DNA from: Telmatactis stephensoni
Lineage: Eukaryota > Cnidaria > Anthozoa > Actiniaria > Isophelliidae
NCBI GenBank assembly: GCA_029948255.1
Contig: JALIZF010001774.1
Coordinates: 310,001 to 374,000 of the forward strand
DNA: 64,000 nucleotides
Direction: 5' to 3'
The notes beneath the pieces were generated by a model, which did no database searches, was not told the origin of the DNA, and saw only the letters and a list, made by a program, of their open reading frames with translations. Both the position numbers and the translations under genes were made by a program. Shown one piece after another: positions 37,563 through 49,869 of this stretch; within the stretch, counting starts at the first letter, position 1; each line of letters begins with the position of its first letter.

Positions 37563-38389
37563 GTTTTCAAGGCCTTGACTAGCTCCAATAAAGCAATTTG
37601 GTACGGTAAAGTTAGCATTTATATACCATATGTAGGCACGTGCGCACTTGGTAATTATTACGCCTTTGAAACCTTGCTGAACCTTTTTAGTGCTTTATCT
37701 GTATTTTAGAAATTTGTGCCACCCTATAACAAAAGGGTGGTAATAATTTTTCCGTGGCATGTGGTTGCTTTTATTGATAATACATAGCACTTCGTTTTAT
37801 AGCATGATACTCGGGACTTTACTATGCAAATTTTTGTTGGTTTCTTTTCATTTCGTACCTATCAACCATTATTATTGTTCAAATCAATCCCTCTGTATTC
37901 TAAAAAAGCTAAAAATACACTCAAATTCACCATATTATATCTCAAACAAAGAAAAATACATTCCGAGGGGACAAAATTATATCACCCTTTGTTCTAGGTG
38001 CAAGGAGAAGACGCAAAAAGCTGTGAGTTTTTCTAATTACGTTGTTTTTGTTTTTGGATTACACACTGGAGACGTATTTTTATCTAAGCGTCCTGTAAAC
38101 ATCAATTTCCTGTAGTGATGTATGTCCCTCCTTTCCCAACATTTACACTGTTGGCCTTATTATGTTCTATAATCATATCACTTAAGCTGAGGTTATTGAG
38201 AAGACAACAAATTCTTCCTCCATTTCTTGTACATATTATAGCTAACATGGCAATGACTATTGCTGCACTCATCTCTACCATGCCAAATGGAAGAGCTGGC
38301 GTGTTAGCCCGAATCTTTGGTCAGGCAAGCAACCGACGCAACGTTGGCATAGATGTCTACAGTGAGTTGAGATTGAATAGATGAGAGTT
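37563..38389. other. AT-rich stretch, no firm gene
   Basis: Contains a short perfect hairpin (CCACCC...GGGTGG, 37721-37741). A plus-strand frame near 38240-38384 (TIAALISTMPNGRAGVLARI) may be an upstream exon of the transposase remnant that follows, but it could be chance. Confidence 0.35.
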
Positions 38390-38396
38390 TTGGTAT

Positions 38397-38612
38397 GTGA
38401 CAGGAGAAACACCCGAGTCATTTGATGCGATTGTGCAAAGAATAGGCATAGATGTTACTTTACCAAGACATACGCCCCGTATTCTAACTACAAATCGACG
38501 ACGAGCATGTATACTTGATGTCAGCAATAGAGTGTTATTGGTGGTTATATGGCTGAGAAATTATTTTAAACTTTATGCACTTGCCTTTTTTTTTTGGAAT
38601 CAGTAAAAGTAC
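38397..38612 (+). pseudogene. Harbinger-like (DDE_4) transposase N-terminal fragment
   Basis: The fragment RILTTNRRRACILDVSNRVL followed by LLVVIWLRNYFKLYALAF resembles the N-terminal helix-turn-helix (L-L-x-x-x-I-W-L-R-x-Y) of PIF/Harbinger transposases. A one-base change in a T-run near 38590 shifts the frame, after which GISKSTVDL, the expected continuation, is readable just before the minus-strand LINE fragment begins. No catalytic core. Low confidence on the family. Confidence 0.4.
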
Positions 38613-38615
38613 TGT

Positions 38616-39182
38616 AGATTTGAGATGACTAATAAAAGCTGAAGCTAGCCCACTTATCCCTCTTTTGTTTAAATGAATTCCTTTTGGATTTAGATGGTCG
38701 GCAACAATAGAAGAATGAGAAACAATGTTCCACTCACGCAATCTGCAAAAGGCTCTCAGCTTCCTGTTTACCTCTTTTCTTGAATTCTCAGATGAAGAGG
38801 AATCCTTACAAAAGATTTACTCTGAGATGGTTATTTTTGTTTTAGGTAGCTCTTGCTCGATATATTCACAGATTTTAACAATGTTCTCAGCAATGTCTTT
38901 CTCCTTATAATCGGCATCAATAGAGGCTAGATCATTAGTACCAACGTGCAAGATTATATTATCAGGTTTCTTTCTGACAATTGGTTTGATGTGATCTACC
39001 ATAACTAGTGTTGTAGCACCAGAAAAAGCTTTGATAGTTACTCTGTTTGACGCTGAGGACATTTTCCAACCGTCTAATTTAGATATCATCGAGTCTCCAG
39101 CTATAAAGGTTGATGACTTTTTGTATCTACTGCAGAATGCAGTAGATACTATGTCATCGTGTTGAAAATGGATATACTTCAT
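38616..39182 (-). pseudogene. LINE ORF1 SGNH/GDSL esterase fragment
   Basis: FIAGDSMISKLDGW (block I, catalytic Ser), ILHVGTNDL (block III, GxND) and LNPKGIHLNKRGISGLASAF (block V, Asp/His region) give a complete SGNH hydrolase signature. Frame changes occur between 38817 and 38741. Esterase domains of this kind occur in ORF1 of CR1-like LINEs. The fragment abuts the Harbinger-like scrap at ~38613, implying insertion into it. Confidence 0.7.
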
Positions 39183-40148
39183 GCTTCACTCAAATTATGA
39201 GATCATGGTATATTGGTATTCACCCGGAACATGTATGAGTTCTGACACGAAGTTCTATGCTTGTGAACAATAGAAAGTGTTAACAATAGAAAAGTTGGAA
39301 TATTTTCGGAAAATACTCGGGAACAAACAAGAGATGAAAGTATGCCAACAAGAATCTGACGCCACTGCCTGCCGAGTTCCATTGAACCAAAAATTTTGAA
39401 TGAACATGAATACTTTAAATATTTTTATCACAAGGCAGAGGTGTATTTATCATAGGCAATAAAAAATGGATTAGTTCAATAATTCACAAGTTCAAGCTCG
39501 TTGCAAATTGTCGTGATAAGCATCGTCTGAACTTACTGAAGCAAAACCCTAAGTGTTGAACTGATACACTTCAAACTCGTTTTTCTATTCCTCATTGCTT
39601 ATCATTGTTCTTCAACCTTGAGTATTAATCCCTATTGGTTTCTTTTGAGTGATTTCAAAAAAATAAAACTCGTGAAATAGTGGTAGACTAATAAACATTA
39701 GTAAACCTTATCTCCATTGGTTTTTGTGTGTGTCTATATTGAACTATTACACACTACACCATTCAATTTTTTACAAACATTTAATTTTTATTTAGCAATC
39801 TTTCTAAAGGCCTAATTATAAAAGCCGGCCAAGCCCGGTTCCAAAGAACTGAATTTACAAAAGCTTAGTCACGGTAGTGGTTTTCTTTGGTGAAGACCAC
39901 CGGCTGCCACTTTAAAGTCCTGGATGTTTATCTTTTACCAAAAAATTTAAGACATTTGACATTTGAGTCATTAATAAACTCATTTGCTTATATCATATTT
40001 TTATTAGTATTTTCAATGTATTTTAGTGTAATATAAATTTATATTCTTGAGTCTGAGATATGCAAATGAGTATATTAATGACTAAATGTCTTTTTATATG
40101 GACAACCTTTCTGAGAATGACTGTATATATAAATATTTGTTATTATAG
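39183..40148. other. No gene seen
   Basis: AT-rich, with no convincing frame or repeat. It may be intron of the gene whose exons follow. Confidence 0.4.
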
Positions 40149-40515
40149 GTAAAGACCTACAAAAAGTTTTGTCAGAACTGGACCTCAAACCAATTCTTGG
40201 TCAAGGTGAAACGTATGACTCAGTTAATGAGCTGTGGAATGTAAGTCAGTCTCTTAGTCTCTTCTTCTTCTCTAAAAATGTTCCATTCTATCTATAAAAT
40301 TATACTTCATGTTTACATATTTCCAGTTGTTATCTATTATTAATTAATTCATTCTTTTTGCTGACAGGGTTTCAAGACTCTATACAATGCCTTACAGTGC
40401 TCCAAGGACGACAAAGATTACTTAAAGCCAGAGATATTCAGAGAAATGGCAAAAGAATGGGGAAATGTTTTTCTTGACATTTACTATGACGAAGACGTAA
40501 CACCATATATTCATG
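40149..40515 (+). CDS. Two internal exons of an unidentified gene
   Basis: Exon 40149-40240 (after TATTATAG, before GTAAGT) and exon 40368-40515 (after GCTGACAG, before GTAATC) are in matching phase and read DLQKVLSELDLKPILGQG... and ...FREMAKEWGNVFLDIYYDED, ending VTPYIHG. The TPY(I/M)H segment is reminiscent of a multicopy invertebrate protein family I cannot name. The next expected exon is not found because the Helentron 3' end begins at 40590. Either the gene was cut by the element or its next exon lies beyond. Confidence 0.5.
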
Positions 40516-40741
40516 GTAATCTATTTGGTATTGAGAAATCTAAAAAACGATTCAAGTTCCCTCTCACGACTAGCCCTAATCATATTTAACTAGACGCATG
40601 GCTGCGTGAACTCGGGCTTCTGATTTTACGCGTATTATAGTTATTAGATATGAAAACTTAAAAAATACTATTAAATTCCCCTTAAAAATAAACTGGAAAA
40701 GAAAACCACTCTTACTTTTTATCGATTTTCACGTGTGTTAC

Positions 40742-40865
40742 AGTGGTATTCAAAAACCCGTGAAACACTTACTAATTTATTTACTGCTATTCTGCTTAGT
40801 CTTTTGTTCCATACACGCTATTAAAAAGTAAATGGTATTGTTTCACAGGTTTTTGAAAACCACTG
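40742..40865. mobile_element. MITE inside Helentron A
   Basis: Same family as 35924-36063: ends AGTGGTATTCAAAAACCCGT and its near-complement GGTTTTTGAAAACCACTGT. Confidence 0.75.
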
Positions 40866-40918
40866 TGGCTCAAACAGTATTAAAATAGACATAATTTTAA
40901 ACACAACATAATTTTATT

Positions 40919-41350
40919 TCAAATAAACGCAACTAATATTTAACATAGCATGAAGTTTTCTTAGAGAAAATAACATATAAATTACAACAAAAAAACGAAA
41001 ATTGCATTACATATCAACGTTTGTCGCAATAAATGTTTCGCTGTTATATGAAAGCTTGAAGTTTTATACTGAGAAAAGTCTTTCTGCTAGTGTGTTACCA
41101 TCTACAGTTTGTACATCAATCCCTAACATAAATAAACTCAAATAAACGCAACTAATATTTAACATAGCATGAAGTTTTCTTAGAGAAAATAACAGATATA
41201 AATTACAACAAAAAAACGAAAATTGCATTACATATCAACGTTTGTCGCAATAAATGTTTCGCTGTTATATGAAAGCTTGAAGTTTTGTACTGGGAAAAGT
41301 TTTTCTGCTAGTGTGTTACCATCTACAGTTTGTACATCAATCCCTAACAT
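40919..41350. repeat. ~221-bp direct duplication covering the 3' end of the RPA-like gene
   Basis: CAAATAAACGCAACTAATAT occurs at ~40919 and ~41140. The following ~200 bp are the same, including coding sequence for the last ~50 codons of the RPA-like gene. The copy nearer the gene is in frame; the distal one is a redundant decayed tail. Confidence 0.85.
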
Positions 41351-42692
41351 TTTTGACAGGATGTCCTGGTCTATTCTTATAGTTAGCTGCTGGGCATCAG
41401 AATGTACCACTACGCGGGCAGAAATCTTTGGAGCGCATTGAGCGGATCTCATCAGAAATCCACAGGTGTCGCATTTTAGGACATTTGTGCAAGTACGTTG
41501 CATTATTTTCTTGTCGCAGTTTATACAGCTCAAATATTGCTCAATATTCTGAATGGATTGGATTTCATTGACTTTAACATTTTCCTCCTTCTGTCTTCCA
41601 CTTGTCTCAATCACCAGTTTCATCAAACCTTCGTCATTACACAATGTAACTTTGGTGTTGGTTGTGGTGGAAAGTTTCTTTTTTCCTCCCCATAGTCTAA
41701 CATTCAGGTTGTTGAATGTATAGCATTGACCTCTGGAATACATGAAAAAATTCTATTAGAAAGAGCATAATTTTACCTGAAAACAACAATGATTTGCTTG
41801 AGATATATAAGTTTGACAATAATACTGGTAAGATCTTGGTACTATGTGGCATGGGAAAATTAAAAAACTGAAAACATTTTTTTTCACGCTAGCTTGAAAA
41901 TGGTAGTACTTTTTCAACCGCAAAAGAAAATTTTTCTATTGTCCGAAATTAAAATGAGTATATAGAAGCCGTAAATAACTTACCCAGTTTTATTTGGTTG
42001 ATGTTGTTTTCCCAAATGTCGAAGGGAATGGATCCACTCTCATCCGCCACTACTGCTTCTGTTAGTTTATATTGTTTTCTAGGACTGCCCACTTGGCGTT
42101 GTTCATTCAAACTGATTATTTTTCCTTGAATAGAGACAACGTCCCATTCTTTATTGGTATTGAGGACTTCCAAGATGGTGCTAGGTTCTGGCTCTTTTTC
42201 TTTAAGACTTGAGTTAAATTGGAAATTGTATTCCATTAGTTGTGGCGTTGATATGTTTGTAATGTCGTTGACAATTACTTTTCCGTCTTTGGTATAGGTG
42301 ATGTTTGTTAACTTTATAGGCGTGTGGTTGGTTGCACTTCCAACTAGCAATGGTCGTTTAGGTCTTGAATATAGAAGCCCATGTACAAGGTCTTTCGGGG
42401 ACGTTTGAAGCGTGAATGAGGAATAATCAAGCGTATTCATTTTATTTCGTCTCTCATCGGAGATGGCTTGTACATATCCTATCAGTACTGATTCTTCACG
42501 TGCAATCTTGGAAGGCGATGTGAATTGAAGCGGCTTGTACGTTCTTTTCTTGGGACTAGGGGTTTGAGGAGTTGAAGAGGGCGTTGGAGGCTTTGGAAGA
42601 GGCGGTGAGCTTTCGAAAGAAGACTGAAATGACGAGCTTGCATTTGAACTTGAGGAGGATTTATCCTTATCAATAGTTTTCCTTCGTGACAT
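41228..42692 (-). CDS. Helentron RPA-like ssDNA-binding protein, two exons, 403 aa
   Basis: Exon 1 42692-41984, donor CTGG|GTAAGT. Exon 2 41730-41228, acceptor CCAGAG|GTC. Phases match, total 1212 nt. Order: Ser/Pro-rich N-terminus; a first OB-like fold (VLIGYVQAISDERRNKMNTL, then KLTNITYTKDGKVIVNDI); a second OB fold (WDVVSIQGKIISLNEQRQV, TEAVVADESGSIPFDIWENN, YTFNNLNVRLWGGKKKL); and a zinc module CINC...CDTC as in RPA DBD-C. RPA-type proteins bind single-stranded DNA. Many Helitrons and Helentrons carry one to protect the rolling-circle strand. It is intact even though the element's replicase is lost. A homologous scrap lies behind the complete Helentron at 54851-55078, supporting the association. 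Confidence 0.8.
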
Positions 42693-44533
42693 CTTGAACT
42701 TCCTCTGGCACGTCTTGAAGAATTTGGCGCAAATAGACTAGCATTGCTTGGTTATATAAGAAGTATTCTTACCTCTTAGAAAGCATGTAGAGAGTAATTC
42801 TGATTGGTCAGTTTTGTAATGTATAAGGTAGCCAATCACTAGATCAGGTTTCAATCAAGATGGCGATTGGAAAAGCTGTTTGTGTTTTTAACAGAAAGAT
42901 TTAAGTGTTTATTTTGATGTATGAAGCATTATTTCGTGTTATGGCCACATGAATTTGAAGGTAAGTAGCTATATTAAAACATTCTGTGGTATTTTATGGC
43001 TTTTAATTGATATCATCAGGTTAAAAATTGAAAAACGTTTGCTGTAAGCTTAGGGCACCGATTGCTGTTTGATCCGCGAAATGCCTAACATTTAACAGTG
43101 GAACAAAGATTGATCAATTCAATCTCTTTTTTATAAACATTGTACGGTATACAACTTTAAATATACTGTTGTTGATACAGAGAGATTGAATTTTTATAAG
43201 TTTACACGATCATGATCCGCGAATAGACAGATAGACTATAAAGTTAAAACAACATCCATTTATTTTCTAATTTTTATTACAGGCACCCCAAGCTCTACAT
43301 TGTACATCAGTTACTGAGGATCCTATAATTGGGCTTGTCTTTCTTAGGAAAAATATGTATGTCAAAAAGAAAAAAAGACTATTGATTAATTAATAGTATT
43401 TTTTATAAAAACATATCAATAGGTTCACGTTAATAAGACTTTGTTTTCATAATTTTTTAAAGGAAAAAGATGCATTCATACTAGAAAAAGTGTCCTTGTG
43501 TACCAATTTAAAGCTTATTCTTTATAATATTGAACTGAAACATTCTAAAGATACAGTCTGAAGGCCTATAATAATTAAATGACTATGTTGATCATCCTCT
43601 ACAAGCTAGAGAGTTCCAAAGAGATACTATGTTGTATCAAGATACTGTCTTATGCTTGAAATTTTGTCATCTATCACTGAAAATCTTCAACTTGTACTTG
43701 AACTTTTAACAAAGTCAATTAGTAAATGTGTCATGAGCGTTCTTCCAAAATTTGTCAAAGATTTGGCCAACACCCTTGAATGATAGTTTGTAGTGGAATG
43801 GTTGTTAGTTGACATAAATATCCATTTTTCAATATTAACAATGTTTTAGCACTCTGATTTTGATTTGTATGTTTATAAATATCTTTAATCCACTCGTTGA
43901 TCTGATTCTGCCAGATTCTTGCTATGACTTCTGGTATGCAGTGATGGTTCCTTCAGATATCAATGATTAAGCTGTCCAACTCTTTAAGTTGATTTAGGTA
44001 GAATTAGTTAATCACTTCAAGCAATTAGTTGTATGAATTCATTGTATAGCTCTTGTTTTCTAGATTATGTTATAGTGTGCCCATCCTTTTACCAGTGTAC
44101 TTTGGTTTGTCCTTTGACTGATGATTTTTCTTTAGAGAGAGACATTGTAATCTACATGAACATGTAAACAGAAAATGAAGTTGAGATCAATGACAAATTA
44201 ATCTAATATTATGATTGGGCAGTTAGATATACCTACCTTAAAGGAACCATCCCTTGAGTGTCTTGAGTCTTGGTACCCAAGACTAGACTTGAGTTTTGAT
44301 TGGTCAGTTCAGAGAGTTCTTGATGAATTGTGATTGGTTGAGATGTAGGCTTTGGAAAGTTTGATATCAATGGCGTTGGACATGTTGGTCTATAACTTTT
44401 GTTCAATAGTTATAGTACAACTTTAACAGCAGCAAGAAGCCTATATTTTTAATTGTATTTATGAGCCTTGAAACTTTGGTTTTGCTTAGGGAATATAAGG
44501 TGATAATTAGTTAATATTTACAGAAAATTTAAG
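42693..44533. other. Non-coding interior of Helentron A
   Basis: No gene seen. Short ATTGGTCA/TGATTGG phrases (near 42800 and 44300) recur, as they do behind the complete Helentron near 55150. A CACCCC-type 3' splice-like site near 43280 has no open frame after it. Confidence 0.45.
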
Positions 44534-44830
44534 TTAATGATTATCGGAATTATGTTGTAGTTGTTGAATGACAATTTTTACTGCATCATGATCTGAGTAA
44601 TACACTGAAATCACCATATTTTGAGTAGTGTTTTGAAAATTTTGGTTAACAAATACTTGATCGAGTAAAGTTCCAGCTGAAATAAATGTAGGACTGTTTA
44701 CAATTTGTGTATAACAATAAGAATTCATTAGCTGTTTGAGTGACATGGTGCTAGATTCAGGATTGAGATAATTGAGGTTAAAGTCTCCTAAGATGATATC
44801 AATGCTATATGTTCTTAAGATATTATCCAT
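44534..44830 (-). pseudogene. C-terminal fragment of a Helentron AP-type endonuclease
   Basis: IDIILGDFNLNYLNP (GDFN motif), NSPTFISAGTLLDQVFV and VYYSDHDAVKIVI (SDH motif) line up with the last ~95 residues of the 2632-aa Helentron protein. N-terminal part lost at ~44830. Confidence 0.85.
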
Positions 44831-44854
44831 GTTGTTAACATATTGGCACAGTGC

Positions 44855-45060
44855 GAAATTAATGATTTCCGTAAACGGAAATTCGGTCGGAAATCCAATA
44901 GTATTAAATTTCCGTCAAATTTACGTCGACGGAAATGGGTTTATGCGAAACCCAGTTCATCCCCGCGTTTCCGTTATGCGTTTACGGTAATTAGCGCCGT
45001 ATACGTACTGATAAGTGTTTCCGCTGCGTTTAAGGCACACGGAAATATATTTTCGAAAAA
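44855..45060. other. Patch rich in TTTCCGT/ACGGAAA words
   Basis: About ten occurrences of TTTCCG(T), (A)CGGAAA or TTTACGG on both strands in 200 bp, with many CpGs, in otherwise AT-rich DNA. Two overlapping open frames here are by-products. May be a decayed foldback. The following DNA to 46114 shows no gene. Confidence 0.45.
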
Positions 45061-46114
45061 GATAATTCATATATTATTGATGCTTTAGATTGTTTCACAC
45101 GGACTGAACCATGGTAAATTACGTAGTATGAAATTCTAAGTATAATAACCACACGTTAAGTCTCAAATTAGTGTATTTCTTATATATTTTTACTGAATTG
45201 AATACTTGTATTACTCAAAGACACTCGAGATTTTTTATATGAGTACATTATATATTGTGGCACCAAATATAGACGAGCTAGAGGCAGTCCTTCCTTTACC
45301 CTCCTGATTCAGGAAAATACCGGCAGAGTCTAGAGTTTGCGACAGACCCGTCTTTCCAAAATTCGGATGGATTGCTCGCAGTATAAAACATTTGTGCATT
45401 TATTAAAGGTGGTTTTGCTTCAGTGAGATTTATTCGTCGTCTCAAGACTAGTACTTTTACTTTACAGCTTTGTAGTCAAACTGATCTGTGCTAGTAGGTA
45501 GCCGTATTTATAGGAGTTCATTATCATAACCCACTCAACTGTTTGTAGTGAGTTTTGCTGAAGTCTCATTAAATATTCACGATCTTGACCTGAATAAGGC
45601 CTATTGACTTCAAAAAACTCTTTGTGAAAGGATTAACTTAACAAAGCGTCGATGACAGTTGCTTCAGTTTGTTTTGACTTAAAGGTACAAGGAACTGTCT
45701 CGACTAAAAGTCTGTTGGTAAACAAACCAATATAGATGACGCACACTTAAAATGTCAGGCAGAAAGTCTGCTACTGTGCCTGCGTCGTTACTGCATCCAA
45801 AACCAGCTGAAGTACAAAGTTCAATTCTAGTCCTAAGCCTTTAAAGTTCCGATCGATTCAGTTACTGACCTATTGACACAAACGTGTTGTACTAGGTCAA
45901 CAGCTCAGTTCCTATTGTTCTTATAATTATTACGTTCTCAAGGATAGATCGTTGTCATGGAAACCAGAATTAAAAATTTATAAGACTTTTCTAGCCTTTT
46001 CTCACATTGAGAAACATCAAAAACGTTTCATACATTAATTATTTGTACATGTGTAAAATGCATTTGTACATACAACAAAATGAACATTCATGGATGAATG
46101 AGGAAACATATTTA

Positions 46115-49100
46115 TTACTGAAACATATGTCTAATGAGTGGTGAGACAACGATTGCATCCTGATTTTCACTTTTGTGCTCTCCGTAGACAAACCTAGACA
46201 TTACTCTCTGAGTCGGGATAAACGCTGCTGGTCCCGGTTCCTCAAATTTTTTCGCTTCCCAAACAGTTAATGGGTTGCGGTATGATATAGTATGGTTCTT
46301 TTTATACCATTGTACGGCTGCAAGAATGTGGGTTAATTCATCACCGTTGATATTGATTGTATGACAAAAATAGAACTTAACAAGGCCGGGTCTTCCATTT
46401 CCCGTTGGTTCGATTTTTCCACCTTCGCCTGCCCATGAGGCAATTATTTTACCAGAGGAAGCAAGTCGAGTCTTGAATCTCGAACCGAGTCTTTCGTCAA
46501 ACACAGTGACGGAGTGATATTTTCTAAAAGTCCGGTTCATACGCTGTTGGTCAATATTCACTGTTGGGTAGAGTTTGCTATACATTTCTTTTAAATAGAA
46601 TAAGTCATCGTTGTCAAACGAAGAGATCACAAAGCTGTTTGGTAATATCACATCACTAAAGTCTGACCATACATTTGTAAGACTTTCTATTGGCCCTCTT
46701 ATAATGCTCTGAAATTGAGCAAGTCTATCATAATCAATTTCATGCTGAATGTTATCAACTATAACGTCCTTTAGTAGAGTTTTGCAAAATGGGAAAAATG
46801 TATCACTGTACTCTTTTGGTAATGCATACTGAAGGTCTGCGGCGCAGCTCATACAAATAAACTTCCTCATTAACTGTGATTCAATGAATCTGTTATTGGT
46901 GTGAAAGTTTCCTAGCAATCCATTGTAGCGCTCAAAGCTGAAACACCAGAAACCATACACACTGCCGTAGTTTTCAACACATTTCTTCAAATGCATATGA
47001 AGGTGAATGTTAGGAGTAACAGCCTGTTTTCCATACAGACGTTCAAATTTTATTGCAAAGTCTAGCAGTTTTCTGTCAGCTAAAAAGAGATCCGTTTTGG
47101 TAATGGATGTTTTACACAAAAGTCGACAAGCAATCACAAAGGTTTGTAAGCAGTTAATATGTTCCTCAGGGAGAATTCCTTCAAGGCAATACAATGCATA
47201 ATAAAGAGTCCAATTCTGCCATTGTGAAGCTGTAAATCCTCCGTAGTTGGTGGTGATTTTACTGGGTAATCTGCCAAGGTCAGAAGTCGAATTCATTTGT
47301 TGAATACGTTGCTCAATTTCAGCAATATTTTGTTTGGAAAAGAACTCTTGACTACTCCAAATTTTGAAAAGATTTTTAGCAGTACCCAGAAACAAATTAT
47401 GCATTGGGTCTATAACACACATTGTGATACTACCGTAGTACGGTAGCCTTAGTAAATCGGTGTATCTTGTCCCAAGTTTCTTTTCCATTTGTTTTTTTGC
47501 AGTTTTATTTTTACACCTGGTGATTTTTAAAGCATCTCGTCTATGCTGTGCATCGGTTCTTTTGGGCCAACTATCGCGATCTCTGAACCCACTGTAGTCT
47601 TTCTTCTCTCCGAAACCCCCAGGAAAGGTCTTTAAACAGTGACTACATCCTTTGTGAGCCGCGTGTCCCAAAAATCCACATAACTTTCGAGCAGCGGGAA
47701 TATCGGACGCACAACAAAGGAGAGCAGCTCTGATCTTAATTCCGCCTTCTGATGAGCCATGGACGTTGATTCTAACGCCTTTCCACAATGCCAGTAGCTC
47801 GTCCACCATGGGTTTTAGAAAATGCGTTAGTATTGATGGTTCCTTACTTAATGCAGGTATTATTCCAACCAAAATTATGTTCTCTTTTTTGAAACGTTCA
47901 GCCCTTGGCAAATTCATCAAAGCTAAATATAGAACTCCAACAGAATAATCATTGCGTCTTTTAAATGGCTGAAACCAATCACAATTCAGCATTAAACCGT
48001 AAGTGTATTGTAGGTTTAGAAAGTCTTGGCCTTTATAGTTAAGAAATGCTTTCCAAACCTCCCCGTCCATAACGTCGGCATATGTGCTTTCATTAACAGT
48101 TCTACCGCGCCATTCCTCACACTTTTCTTTGAACCCTGGCCGTTTAATTATTGTTTCTAACGAATCGATCACACTTTTGAAGCAATAAGTGTACATTGGA
48201 TAAAACTTTACAGCACCATTGCTCATGCAAACTTTCTTAACAAGTTGGCCTCCACACTGTTTTCGTCTCGATGAACGTGGGAAAAGTACGTTGTCGCAAA
48301 TCTTCGCTTGATATGTCCCATTTACTTTTTTCACACAGTCTTGCTCTTTAAATAACTTTGTACATTTCCCACAAACCACAAATTTTTCGAAGTTGTCTCT
48401 GTCTATACCTAGATAACGTCTAAGCGAATACATTGTTAAAGGTATTAACCCAGCCAAGGAAATTAACAGCTCGGATCCTCCAATTGCCGGAAGTTCTTCC
48501 CCTAGTTTGTAAAGAAGTGCTCTTAGGAACTTTAAAATATATTCAATACCTCGATCACTGATAAGATTATGATATTGCCAAAGAAAGATGAAATATAGAA
48601 GCCATGTTAAAAATAGGCGTGACTTTTGCTTATTGTTGATACGTAATTGTTCCTCCGCAATACCATTCTGGTCAAGATTTTCCTCATTAATGATGTCGCG
48701 TAAATCTTCTTCACTTAACCCTTCCCAGTGTTCAGCTATTTCATCGTTAGCAGTCGAGTCTTCGTCATCGTATTCGCTTTCACCCTTTAAAAGAAGTAAA
48801 TTGTAACTTTGTCATTACAATTACAAATACATTTCGCGATGGTATTTCATCACCCCCTCCCCCACAAACAACTACACACACCACACCCCTTCGCTTTCCT
48901 AGTGGAAGATTGGATAAAAACTGATCTTTCTGCTTTTGGAGGAAAAACATATGCCGTTTTTATACAAATAATACAAACCTCTGTCTCGCTTGAGGAGTCA
49001 TCTGATACGGATGGTGCTGTAATATTTTGTGCTATGAGTGTGACAAAAAATGCTTTAGTACGTTTCAGTAAAAATTCATGCTAGCTAGAATGATGGATGC

Positions 49101-49865
49101 ATATAATGGCGTGCAAAGTGTGATGCACTCATGTGCTGTTATTAGTGCTAAACCCCGCAAAAACCCCTAATGCATGCTTTTATCAACTGATTCAGATAAT
49201 ATATTTGCTATTAATGCCGGCTTTACCCAGCTGTTTACCTGATGCCTCGAGATTAAAAGCGTCGTTGCTTTCTAATTCGAGAGTAGAAATCTCATCTGTG
49301 AAAACGAAATCAAATTAATTTTTAAAGTCAAGTTCTAAATTTAAACATTAACTTTGCCGCATCGATGACATTGAATCACAATTCTAGTTTGGGCTTTCCT
49401 GTGGTCGAGCAGGAAACCACGGGCTCAAAATAATTAGTATGGTATTAGTATGATACATTTTAGCATTTTAAAACTATTACCTTCACTTGAACTACCAGGT
49501 AAATCTTCAAGGAATCCACCAGAAGTCGCATTTTGGACAGTTTGCGCTTCTATCTTCCACGTGTTTGCGCTCACATCATAATAATGTCTCTTGTGCTCAT
49601 AATACTGGCTCTTACTCAGCTGTTTTCCACAGTGAGGACAGTTGTAAGTTTCAGTGTTTTCAGACACTGCAGGTCGTCCCTCTTTAAGTGGTGAGCCCTC
49701 CCTAGTCCAAGTATTTTTCGCATAGTCGTAGAACCTTCACCTGTGTTCAAAATATTGACTTTTGCTAAGATTCATATGACAATGCCCACATTTTCGTTTT
49801 TTAGCATGAAATGGATTTTGAACGTGGCTTTGAGAAGCTCCGCGTTTTGACCTTCTAGAAGACAT
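46115..49865 (-). pseudogene. EnSpm/CACTA transposase (tnp2-like), one in-frame stop
   Basis: Exons read from 49865: 49865-49481, ~49299-49232, ~49016-48979, ~48787-46115. The first exon encodes two related Cys-His modules (CGHCHMNLSKSQYFEH and CPHCGKQLSKSQYYEHKRHY). A TGA at 49739-49737 interrupts the first, while the same frame continues with the matching KNTW motif. The large exon holds the catalytic region: MLNCDWFQPFKRRNDYSVGV, IILVGIIPALSKEPSILTH, LLCCASDIPAARKLCGFLGH, HKGCSHCLKTFPGGF and CVIDPMHNLFLGTAKN. All are typical of EnSpm transposases in invertebrates. About 900 residues survive. Only the single stop separates it from a full reading frame, so the copy is young. Element ends were not identified. 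Confidence 0.88.
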
Positions 49866-49869
49866 TACA

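Larger units (their letters stand above)
40590..44835 (-). mobile_element. Helentron copy A, 5'-truncated
   Basis: The 3' end on the minus strand reads AGCCCGAGTTC, hairpin ACGCA-GCCA-TGCGT, CTAG, then TT. It matches the 3' end of the non-autonomous unit at 23850-23884. Upstream on the same strand lie an RPA-like gene (42692-41228) and the last part of an AP-type endonuclease (44830-44534) that matches the C-terminus of the complete Helentron protein at 55.6-63.5 kb. No Rep or helicase is left. Confidence 0.75.
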
